DNA of 38,893 nt from positions 1 to 38,893 of the forward strand of contig JAJDUR010000018.1 in the NCBI GenBank assembly GCA_022826585.1, in the 5' to 3' direction. Shown piece after piece: positions 30,408 through 38,893 of this stretch (the stretch's first letter is position 1; every line of letters starts with the position of its first letter). The translations under genes were made by a program, and so were the position numbers. Under the pieces are notes generated by a model. It saw only the letters and a list, made by a program, of their open reading frames with translations. It had not been told where the DNA came from and did no database searches. Source of the DNA: Dehalococcoidia bacterium. GTDB taxonomy: Bacteria; Chloroflexota; Dehalococcoidia; Tepidiformales; Tepidiformaceae.

Positions 30408-31688
30408 CTAGCGGTCCGGGCCCTCCAGGTAGTCGTCGATGACCTTGTGCATGTGGCGGATGCGGCGCTCGCGGTAGTTGATGAGCAACCCCTTGAACGA
30501 GCGCGAGTTCATCCCCTTCTGCACGCGCGGCAGGTTGTACGAGTCCTGGTCCAGGCCCAGGCCCAGCGAGATCTCGCCGTGCTTGTGGGTCGTGTGCACC
30601 GGGCGCGGAGGCGGGTCCGAGCCCTCCGGGATTCGCACGTAGTTCTGCAGGTCGTAGTACATCTTGTTCGGGTCGGTCGCGTGTGGCCGCTGCCGGAACA
30701 ACATCACGCCCGAGTGGTGCGTGTTCAGCGTGATGTTCGGGAAGATGTAGTAGTGGTAGTCGTCCGAGAGCTGGTCGTCGTTCAGCTCGGAGAGGTCGAT
30801 ACCGTGGGCGGCGGCGTGCTTCTTCACCTGCGCCTGGAGCGCCGGGCGCACGTCCGCGGGGCCGCCCTCGAACGTCTCCGGATCGATGCCCGCGGCCTGC
30901 AGCATCTCCTTGAGCGCTCGCGTCAGCTCCTCCTGGTTCGGATAGCGCGGGCTCAGCAGCCCGAACGGCACGAGGTAGCGGTTGTGCCGCTCGTACAGGT
31001 CGATCTGGACGTGGATGTCGTCGATGTTCTCGAGGATCTGCGGGTGGATGCCCTGCACGTGGTAGACCTCGTTGAAGGCGTCCACCGAGGTCTTCCAGTT
31101 GCAGTCCCACTCGATCGTCACGTCCTGGACGAAGTACTGCTTCTCGAAGTGGTACGGGTTCAGGTGCTCCGGGATCTCGCCCAGGAACTCCATCAGGGGC
31201 TCGGCCTCGGGGTTCATGTTGAACCAGACCCAGCCGCCCCACGTGTCGCAGGGCACCTCGGTGAGGGCCGTCTGCTGGGGAACGCCCTGGGTGAAGGTGT
31301 CCTCGTCCGGCACGAACTTCTTGGAGCCGTCCAGGTTGAACTCGAAGAAGTGGTAGGCGCACTGGAAGCTCTCCGCATGCCCCATGCCGGGGTTGCGGAT
31401 CTGGTTCCCGCGGTGGGGGCAGACGTTGTAGAACGCCCGCACCTTGTCCGGCGCCTCGCGCACGATCAGGAACGACTCGGGGCCGAGCTCGGTCGTGAAG
31501 TAGTCGCCGACGTTCGGGATGTCCTGCTCCCGCCCGGCGATGTTCCAGACCTTGGTCCACATGCGCTCCCACTCGCGGTCCATGAACTCCTTCGAGACGT
31601 AGCGCTCCTTGGGGATGAGTTCGGTGCCCAGGACTGGCTCGGGCGCCTTTGTCGTCGGCGTCTGCTGGGAGACGGATTGGAGGACCAT
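30408..31688 (-). CDS. Rieske non-heme iron oxygenase, alpha subunit, copy 2
   Basis: A 426-residue close paralogue of copy 1. Rieske ligands are C90-x-H92 and C110-x2-H113 (NVCPHRGNQIRN, FQCAYHFFEF); the iron site is in FNEVYHVQGIHPQ. The large central block FMDxEWERMWTKVWN and the C-terminus are nearly identical to copy 1, while residues around 270-310 differ most, which suggests a different substrate. No reductase or beta subunit is adjacent. A palindrome lies upstream, and a strong terminator follows. Confidence 0.94.
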   Translation of the reverse strand: MVLQSVSQQTPTTKAPEPVLGTELIPKERYVSKEFMDREWERMWTKVWNIAGREQDIPNVGDYFTTELGPESFLIVREAPDKVRAFYNVCPHRGNQIRNPGMGHAESFQCAYHFFEFNLDGSKKFVPDEDTFTQGVPQQTALTEVPCDTWGGWVWFNMNPEAEPLMEFLGEIPEHLNPYHFEKQYFVQDVTIEWDCNWKTSVDAFNEVYHVQGIHPQILENIDDIHVQIDLYERHNRYLVPFGLLSPRYPNQEELTRALKEMLQAAGIDPETFEGGPADVRPALQAQVKKHAAAHGIDLSELNDDQLSDDYHYYIFPNITLNTHHSGVMLFRQRPHATDPNKMYYDLQNYVRIPEGSDPPPRPVHTTHKHGEISLGLGLDQDSYNLPRVQKGMNSRSFKGLLINYRERRIRHMHKVIDDYLEGPDR

Positions 31689-31762
31689 GTGACTACTCCC
31701 TCTCTGTGGTCACGCAAAGACCGGCGCTGGCATGCGCCTTTGCTATGTCGTCAATCCTACGC

Positions 31763-31775
31763 GCGTTGTCAACGC
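31763..31775. promoter_or_regulatory. Palindrome GCGTTG-T-CAACGC upstream of Rieske copy 2
   Basis: A perfect 6-1-6 palindrome lies 75-87 bases before the Rieske ATG, with a second GTCAA 17 bases away (tcGTCAATcc). A TGTCAA also lies upstream of Rieske copy 1. It could be an operator for a shared regulator; its promoter is not evident. Confidence 0.35.
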
Positions 31776-31789
31776 CCGTGGGGGCCCGA

Positions 31790-32569
31790 TCAGACGGGCG
31801 CCAGCGCCGCGATCTCCTTCAGGCTCTGCTCCCGCGGCGTGCCCGAGGTTCCGAACACGAACGTCTCCCCGCTGGGGCCGTCCGACCCGTGCGAAAGGAT
31901 GTTGATGACGGCCTGCCCCACGTCCGAGGGACGCATGCCCGCCTCGGCTATCGCGACCGAGACGGCGCGCAGCATCGGCGTATTGGTGGCCCCCATGCAG
32001 AGGCCGTTCACGCGGATGTTGTGCTCGGCCAGCTCCATCGCCCAGGTCTCCACCTGGCGCCACTGCACCCACTTGGCGCAGTCGTAGCCGCTGGCGGCCC
32101 CGCCCGTCATCAGGTGCCCTTCCTTGATGTGCTCGGTGATGACGTTGAGGATCTCGCCGCCCCCGACCGCCTGCATCGCCGGCACGGCCGCCGTCGCGCA
32201 GTAGTAGCTGCCCATCGCGCAGATGTCGATGGAGCGCTCGTAGGCGTCCGTCTGCGACTCGTAGCTGCCGCCCGTGAGCGTCGTGTCCTCGTAGATGGCG
32301 GCGTTGTTCACGAGCACGTCGATGCGCCCCAGCCGCTGGAGGGCGCTGTTCATCGCCCGGCGCACCTGCACCTTGTCGGCCACGTCGCAGTCGATGGCGA
32401 TGCCCTGGCGGCCCGTGGCCCGCACCTGCGTGGCCGTCTCCGCGTTGTTCGTGGCGTCGATGTCGAGGCTGGCGACGTCGGCGCCGTTCTCGGCCAGCGC
32501 CACCGCGATCCCGCGTCCGATCCCGACCGCTCCGCCCGTGACGACGGCGGCCTTCCCCTCAAGCAGCAT
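31790..32569 (-). CDS. Short-chain dehydrogenase/reductase 2
   Basis: A 259-residue SDR: TGGAVGIGRG, VLVNNAAIYEDT, and catalytic Y-x3-K in ASGYDCAKW; the usual Ser position reads VITEHIK, where no Ser is evident, so catalysis may be altered. The Cys/Trp-rich stretch around CAKWVQWRQVE is unusual. GGGAGG precedes the ATG at 32569. It is upstream of Rieske copy 2 on the same strand, 101 bases apart, so a functional link is possible. It is divergent from the MFS gene. Confidence 0.87.
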   Translation of the reverse strand: MLLEGKAAVVTGGAVGIGRGIAVALAENGADVASLDIDATNNAETATQVRATGRQGIAIDCDVADKVQVRRAMNSALQRLGRIDVLVNNAAIYEDTTLTGGSYESQTDAYERSIDICAMGSYYCATAAVPAMQAVGGGEILNVITEHIKEGHLMTGGAASGYDCAKWVQWRQVETWAMELAEHNIRVNGLCMGATNTPMLRAVSVAIAEAGMRPSDVGQAVINILSHGSDGPSGETFVFGTSGTPREQSLKEIAALAPV

Positions 32570-32656
32570 GGCGTACCTCCCCTTCTGCTTCGAAAGCGCG
32601 CCGATTCTGGCGGATCGCGCGCCGCCCCGCCACGGGGCCGTGAGGATGGCGGCGCG

Positions 32657-32662
32657 TAGACT
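32657..32662 (+). promoter_or_regulatory. -10 element of the MFS transporter gene
   Basis: TAGACT ends eight bases before ATG 32671 with no Shine-Dalgarno between, again fitting a near-leaderless transcript. Confidence 0.42.
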
Positions 32663-32670
32663 CGGCCTCC

Positions 32671-33978
32671 ATGCGTGCCGGTCCCCCTCGCGCCCGCGGT
32701 CCCCGCCAGGCCCTCGCGGCCATCGGGACCGCTCCGGCCTTCCGCGCACTCCGCCACCGGAACTTCCGCCTCCTGCTGGCGGGAACGGTGCTCGTCGGCC
32801 TCGTCCAGCCCCTCCACTTCGTCACCCAGATCTTCTGGGTGCAGGCGGTCTACCCCGAGCACGAGATCATCTACACGGGCGTCCTCATGGGGGCGCGGGG
32901 TGTCGCCACGCTCGCTTTCGGCCTGATCGGCGGCGCCATCGCCGATCGCTTCGAGCGGCGGCTCGTCCTGCTGGGCTGCGAGTCGGCCTCGCTCGTCCTC
33001 AGCGCCTTCGTCGCCCTGCTCATGCTGACGACGCCCTTCGGCGGGGCGACGATCATTGGGGTTGCGGCGCTCACCTTCCTGGCGGCGGCCACGCAGGCCA
33101 TCGACCACCCGGCCCGGCAGGCGAGCCTGCCCGCCGTGGCCGGCAGGGACGACCTCGGCAACGCCATCAGCCTCAACTCCGCCGCCCAGCAGCTGATGAT
33201 CCCGATCACGATTCCCATCGCCGCCGTCCTCAACGACGCCTTCGGGGCGGGTGTGCTCTACGCCGGGTCGCTGGTCACCTGGCTGGGAATCATCCCCCTC
33301 ATCGCCCTGCTCGATTACCGCAGCCGTGGCGCCGCCGCCGGCCGCCAGATGCTGACCGCGGTCGTCGAGGGCCTCCAGTACACCCGCCGCCACCTCGTGA
33401 TCCTTGGAGCGGTGGCGCTCGTGTTCGTCATGCACGGGGTGGGAATGCCGGGCGTCGGGCACCTCGGCATCCTCTGGGCGACCAACATCCTCGAAGTGGG
33501 CGGGGTGGGCTTCGCCTTCATGGCCTTCGGCTGGGGAGTCGGCGCCGTCGCCGGCTCCATGTACTTCGCCCAGCGTCCCGACATCGCCGGACGCGGCTCC
33601 ACCCTCGTCCTGGGGGCCATCGGCTTCGCGGCGGCGTCGATCGTGTTCGCCCACTCCCGCTCCATCGAGCTGACCGCGCTGGCCAACGTCGGCCTCGGCG
33701 TTTCCCTCTCCGCCTCGACCATCAGCGCGTCGGTCATCATCCAGCAGAAGGTGGCCGAGGGCGTGCGCGGACGGGTGCTCGGCCTGTTCCCCCTCACGAA
33801 CGGGTTCGCCATGCTGCTCACCCTTCCCATCAGCGCGGTCGCCGAAGGAGCCGGCCTCGTGATCGTCGTCACGGTGCTGGCCTGGGCCACGCTCGCGTGC
33901 TCCGCGGCCATCGTCGTGGCTCTCCCCCAGGTCCGGCGCGTCCGCCCCGAGCCCGCCTACTCGACGGCGCCGGGTTAG
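32671..33978 (+). CDS. Major facilitator superfamily transporter
   Basis: A 435-residue multi-pass membrane transporter of the MFS_3/enterobactin-exporter type. An N-terminal segment FRALRHRNFRLLLAGTVLVG is typical, and the loop 2-3 signature is GGAIADRFERRLVLLG. About 11-12 hydrophobic helices are visible, with VRGRVLGLFPLTNGFAMLL near the end. The substrate is unknown; export of a small compound is the usual role. It is the only plus-strand gene between SDR 2 and the convergent clpC, 12 bases away. Confidence 0.9.
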   Translation: MRAGPPRARGPRQALAAIGTAPAFRALRHRNFRLLLAGTVLVGLVQPLHFVTQIFWVQAVYPEHEIIYTGVLMGARGVATLAFGLIGGAIADRFERRLVLLGCESASLVLSAFVALLMLTTPFGGATIIGVAALTFLAAATQAIDHPARQASLPAVAGRDDLGNAISLNSAAQQLMIPITIPIAAVLNDAFGAGVLYAGSLVTWLGIIPLIALLDYRSRGAAAGRQMLTAVVEGLQYTRRHLVILGAVALVFVMHGVGMPGVGHLGILWATNILEVGGVGFAFMAFGWGVGAVAGSMYFAQRPDIAGRGSTLVLGAIGFAAASIVFAHSRSIELTALANVGLGVSLSASTISASVIIQQKVAEGVRGRVLGLFPLTNGFAMLLTLPISAVAEGAGLVIVVTVLAWATLACSAAIVVALPQVRRVRPEPAYSTAPG

Positions 33979-33990
33979 CGGGAAACGCCC

Positions 33991-36438
<2,448 letters not shown>

Positions 36439-36499
36439 GGTGGTCACTTCTCCTGCCCCGCGGGCGCGGGGTCTTGCGGGCTGGGCGGTAACGGTTGGG

Positions 36500-36877
36500 C
36501 TAGCGGGCGGGACGCCCCTCACTGTCGACGGCGGGCGCCGGAAGCCGCGTCCGGCGAAGCGTGTCGAGCTCGGCCTTCACCTCGTCGAGCTCGGCCTGGA
36601 GGGTGCGGAGCTGGTCGCTCATGCGCAGCACCACCTCCACGCCCGCGAGGTTCACGCCCAGCTCCTCGATGAGCCGCTGGGCCTGGCGGATGCGGTGGAT
36701 GTCGGCGTTCGAGTACATGCGGATGTTGCCGCTCGTGCGGTGCGGCCGGATGAGCCCGGCGCGCTCGTAGTAGCGCAGCGTCTGCTGGTGCAGCCCGACG
36801 AGCCGCGAGGCGATCGAGATGACGTAGCAGGGCTCGTCGTCGCGCAGGGGCTCGTCGGGTGGTCGTCGGCGGGGCAT
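36500..36877 (-). CDS. hspR: MerR-family heat-shock repressor HspR
   Basis: A 125-residue MerR-type repressor that binds HAIR sites and, with DnaK in known cases, shuts down chaperone genes. N-terminal HTH: YVISIASRLVGLHQQTLRYY and ERAGLIRPHRTSGNIRMYS; then DIHRIRQAQRLIEELGVNLAGVEVVLRM and a coiled coil. It lies 17 bases after dnaJ and 61 bases before clpC, with AGGAAGG before the ATG. A HAIR-like site (37928-37948) upstream of dnaJ supports autoregulation. Confidence 0.93.
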   Translation of the reverse strand: MPRRRPPDEPLRDDEPCYVISIASRLVGLHQQTLRYYERAGLIRPHRTSGNIRMYSNADIHRIRQAQRLIEELGVNLAGVEVVLRMSDQLRTLQAELDEVKAELDTLRRTRLPAPAVDSEGRPAR

Positions 36878-36894
36878 CGGTTCGTCCTTCCTGG

Positions 36895-37887
36895 TTAGCC
36901 GGCGGCCTGCGCGGCCGCCGTGTCGTCGCGCAGCTCCTCGAGGAGGGCGCGCTCGCGTTCGGTGAGCTGCTCGGGCAGGACCACGCTCACCCGCGCGAAG
37001 AGGTCGCCGCGGCGGTCGTGGCGGCCGAGCACGGGCATCCCCTTCCCGCTCAGGCGGATGCGCCGCCCGTTCTGGGTGAGGGGCGGGATCGTGAGCATCA
37101 CCCGTCCCGTAAGCGTGGGCGCCTCCACCTCCCCGCCGAGGACGGCGTCGAGGTAGGGCACCGGCACCTCGACCGTGAGGTCGTCGCCGTTGCGTTCGAA
37201 GCGGGCGTGCGGGAGCACGGTGATGAGCAGGTAGAGGTCTCCTGCGGGACCGCCCCCCATCCCCGGCCGCCCCTCCCCGGCCATGCGCACGCGCGAGCCG
37301 GTGCGCACCCCCGGCGGCACCTTCACCTCGAGGCGGCGGGGCTTGAGCGCCTCGCCGGCGCCCCCGCAGGTGTGGCAGCGGGCGTTCCCGATCGAGCCGC
37401 TCCCGCCGCAGATGCCGCAGGACTCGCTGCTCTGCAGGGCGACCGTGCGGGTCGTGCCCGCGGCTGCTTCCCCCAGCGTCACCTCCGTGGGCGACTCGAT
37501 GTCCTGGCCGCGGCGGGGCCCCCGCGGCCCGCCCCCGAAGATGCCCCCGATCCCGCCGAACACGCTCCCCAGGTCGAGGTCGTCCAGGCCACCCCCGAAG
37601 GAGAACCCGCCCCCACCGAAGCCGGCCTGCGCGCGCTGGCGCTCCATCTCCTCGATCTGGTCGGCCTGCTCCCAGCGGTCGCCGTACTTGTCGTACTTCG
37701 TGCGCGTGCCCTCGTCGGAGAGCACGTCGTAGGCGCCCTGGATCTCCTTGAAGCGCTCCTCGGCCCCCTTGTCGTTCGGATTGACGTCGGGGTGGTAGCG
37801 GCGCGCGAGCTTGCGGAACGCGGAGCGGATCTCCTTGTCGGCGGCGCCGCGCGGCACCCCGAGGACCTCGTAGAAGTCTCTTGCCAT
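36895..37887 (-). CDS. dnaJ: DnaJ-family co-chaperone with half zinc finger
   Basis: A 330-residue J-protein that stimulates DnaK. The J domain is at 4-70 with HPD 32-34; a Gly/Phe-rich region at about 88-122; then a reduced zinc domain with only two CxxCxGxG motifs (C157/C160 and C171/C174, against four in classical DnaJ); then the C-terminal substrate domains (VPPGVRTGSRVRMAGEGRPG, VPYLDAVLGGEVEAPTLTGR). It thus lies between type I DnaJ and CbpA. Start ATG 37887 has -10 TATAGT six bases upstream, so it is leaderless; a start at 37923 is rejected. It is the first gene of the HspR operon. Confidence 0.93.
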   Translation of the reverse strand: MARDFYEVLGVPRGAADKEIRSAFRKLARRYHPDVNPNDKGAEERFKEIQGAYDVLSDEGTRTKYDKYGDRWEQADQIEEMERQRAQAGFGGGGFSFGGGLDDLDLGSVFGGIGGIFGGGPRGPRRGQDIESPTEVTLGEAAAGTTRTVALQSSESCGICGGSGSIGNARCHTCGGAGEALKPRRLEVKVPPGVRTGSRVRMAGEGRPGMGGGPAGDLYLLITVLPHARFERNGDDLTVEVPVPYLDAVLGGEVEAPTLTGRVMLTIPPLTQNGRRIRLSGKGMPVLGRHDRRGDLFARVSVVLPEQLTERERALLEELRDDTAAAQAAG

Positions 37888-37893
37888 GGCCGT

Positions 37894-37899
37894 ACTATA
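37894..37899 (-). promoter_or_regulatory. -10 element of dnaJ
   Basis: TATAGT on the minus strand ends six bases before the dnaJ ATG. The best -35, TGGAAG (37917-37922), has a 17-base spacer but is poor. Confidence 0.5.
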
Positions 37900-37927
37900 G
37901 CAGGCAGACGCGATTCCTTCCACATTT

Positions 37928-37948
37928 CTTGAGCGCTATTCACTCATA
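37928..37948. promoter_or_regulatory. HAIR-like HspR operator
   Basis: CTTGAGC-N7-ACTCATA matches the HspR-associated inverted repeat CTTGAGT-N7-ACTCAAG in six of seven bases on the left and five of seven on the right. It lies between dnaJ and the hsp20 promoter, immediately upstream of the latter's -35 element, so it may control both directions. Confidence 0.65.
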
Positions 37949-37952
37949 AGTA

Positions 37953-37981
37953 TTGACATGCCATACCCCACGACCTATCAT
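37953..37981 (+). promoter_or_regulatory. Near-consensus sigma-70 promoter of the hsp20 unit
   Basis: TTGACA (37953-37958), a 17-base spacer, then TATCAT (37976-37981): the best housekeeping promoter in the window. Transcription from about 37988 gives a leader of about 110 bases before the 46-residue ORF and about 370 bases before hsp20. I see no gene in the first 110 bases. Confidence 0.8.
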
Positions 37982-38096
37982 CTACTCACGCATAGCAAGG
38001 AGGCAGCGCGGGGGATCAAGACCACGGCTCGGACAGCGGACCGATGGAAGCGAGTAGTGGCCCGACACACGGTCGGACGCCAACAGGAGGAACCGT

Positions 38097-38237
38097 TTGA
38101 ACCTGACCAGCTACATCGAGGCAGTACGGCGCGCGGATGGCTCGGCACGGCCGCAGGAGCTTTCGCCAGCCGACCTGCAGGTAGCGCTCGTGCGCGTGGG
38201 CGCGGCGGTGCAGAGCCCGCCCTTCGGCTTCAACTAG
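38097..38237 (+). CDS. 46-residue ORF ahead of hsp20
   Basis: TTG 38097 is preceded by AGGAGGAACCGT, a strong ribosome binding site. The peptide starts MNLTSYIEAVRRADGSARPQ, continues ELSPADLQVALVRVGAAVQS and ends PPFGFN. It is a soluble, helical-looking small protein of no known family. It is read in the leader of hsp20, 122 bases before it, and is followed by the hairpin CCCGGC-N5-GCCGGG (38239-38255). It may be a small heat-shock protein in its own right or a leader peptide controlling hsp20. Confidence 0.5.
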   Translation: MNLTSYIEAVRRADGSARPQELSPADLQVALVRVGAAVQSPPFGFN

Positions 38238-38238
38238 G

Positions 38239-38255
38239 CCCGGCACGGAGCCGGG
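38239..38255 (+). other. Short hairpin after the 46-residue ORF
   Basis: CCCGGC, loop ACGGA, GCCGGG directly follows the ORF's stop; a further hairpin GCCGGC-N3-GCCGGC lies near 38314-38328, just before the hsp20 binding site. There is no U-run, so they are more likely mRNA structures than terminators. Confidence 0.4.
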
Positions 38256-38359
38256 ATGCAGCGCCCGGCGGTCATCAACAGGAGGCACTCCGAGGACACA
38301 TCGGACGCCTTGCCGGCTGAGCCGGCGACAGCGCAACAACGAAGGAGAGGACACAGACA

Positions 38360-38797
38360 ATGGCAGACATCATGGTTCGTCGCGACCCGTTCGTGGGGAT
38401 GCGCCAGGTGATGGACCGGCTCTTCGACGAGTCGTTCTTCCGGCCCATCCACACCCACTCGTGGGACGAGGGCACGCTCCCCGTCGACATCTACGAGGAG
38501 GACGGGGCGCTGCGGGTCCGGGCATCGTTGCCCGGCTTCGACACGGACGACATCGACATCCAGGTCCACGAGGGCGTGCTGACGATCAACGCGAAGCACA
38601 CCGCCGGGGACAAGACGGACGACGGGCGCTGGTACCGTCGCGAGCGTCACATCAGCTCGGTGAGCCGCCGCATCGCCCTGCCGGGCGTGGTGCAGGACGC
38701 CGAGGTGGACGCTGAGCTCACCAACGGCGTGCTCACGCTGAGCCTGCCCCTGCAGGAGAAGCCGCAGCCGCGCCAGATCGAGATCCGCACCAGCTAA
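38360..38797 (+). CDS. Small heat-shock protein Hsp20
   Basis: A 145-residue alpha-crystallin-type holdase that binds unfolding proteins. The alpha-crystallin domain starts at about residue 40 (LPVDIYEEDGALRVRASLPG), with the terminal ELTNGVLTLSLPLQ (A-x4-G-V-L type motif) and the C-terminal I-x-I motif IEI in RQIEIRTS needed for oligomers. AAGGAGAGG is nine bases before the ATG. It lies opposite dnaJ-hspR-clpC and shares the HAIR-bearing region, so HspR control is likely. Confidence 0.95.
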   Translation: MADIMVRRDPFVGMRQVMDRLFDESFFRPIHTHSWDEGTLPVDIYEEDGALRVRASLPGFDTDDIDIQVHEGVLTINAKHTAGDKTDDGRWYRRERHISSVSRRIALPGVVQDAEVDAELTNGVLTLSLPLQEKPQPRQIEIRTS

Positions 38798-38820
38798 GCC
38801 AGGCGGACCCTCAGCCACGG

Positions 38821-38851
38821 CAGCCCCGGGGACTCCCCCTCCCCGGGGCTG
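38821..38851 (+). terminator. Intrinsic terminator of hsp20
   Basis: CAGCCCCGGGGA and TCCCCGGGGCTG are perfect 12-bp arms with a 7-base loop, 24 bases after the hsp20 stop. The tail CGGGCGTTTAA has only a short U-run. Confidence 0.7.
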
Positions 38852-38893
38852 CGGGCGTTTAAGGCCCGCGTTGCGCGTCATTCACATCGCCGG

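Overview
The window is a GC-rich chromosomal segment of about 38.9 kb from a free-living bacterium. The gene set fits Chloroflexota best, and among these a Dehalococcoidia/SAR202-like lineage: tandem F420/FMN luciferase-like monooxygenases, duplicated Rieske oxygenases, SDRs, an HspR-controlled chaperone operon and heptanucleotide spacer repeats. This placement is inference from gene content; no rRNA is present. I saw no tRNA, CRISPR array, insertion sequence or phage gene.

Left end (1-4406, + strand): the 3' end of tuf, then rpmG, secE and nusG in the conserved order. Instead of rplK/rplA, nusG is followed by two lipoproteins built from two and three copies of a previously unnamed module of about 140 residues. 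From 4438 to 13982 most genes are on the minus strand. They are a membrane-anchored DsbA-like thioredoxin with a coupled His-rich partner, an alpha/beta hydrolase, a rhodanese-SufE-Fpg operon, an M16 peptidase with a degenerate Nudix-like protein, ruvB, a Cys4-HTH regulator with a LexA-like box in its promoter, and HtpX. Small plus-strand genes are scattered among them: a HigA-like antitoxin with a coupled 29-residue hydrophobic peptide, a HicB-like protein and membrane minis.

Middle (14.4-25.6 kb): a Nudix hydrolase, a SnoaL-like protein, three tandem LLM monooxygenases, a Rieske oxygenase, and a large secreted gluzincin-type lipoprotein with PPC domains. Next comes the most unusual part, an array of seven small plus-strand genes (22462-24328). 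Four encode proteins with unrelated N-termini but a nearly identical cationic amphipathic C-terminus (RFGLLRRIARLIRG). Two more are 72-residue paralogues that also end in an aromatic/basic helix, and the seventh is an Ala/Glu-rich helical protein. I recognise no known family here, and this is the best candidate for an undescribed system.

Right part (24.3-38.9 kb): an acyl-CoA-dehydrogenase-fold monooxygenase, a small helical protein, a RelB-like antitoxin tail, a second alpha/beta hydrolase, a CobA-HemD fusion with CbiX/SirB (siroheme/cobalamin branch), two SDRs, a second Rieske oxygenase with a clear terminator, and an MFS exporter. The window ends with a heat-shock locus: dnaJ-hspR-clpC leftward and a 46-residue ORF plus hsp20 rightward, separated by a HAIR-like operator and a near-consensus sigma-70 promoter.

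A regulatory theme runs through the window. About ten genes on both strands have a -10 hexamer (TANNNT) ending 6-10 bases before the start codon, which suggests common use of leaderless mRNA.
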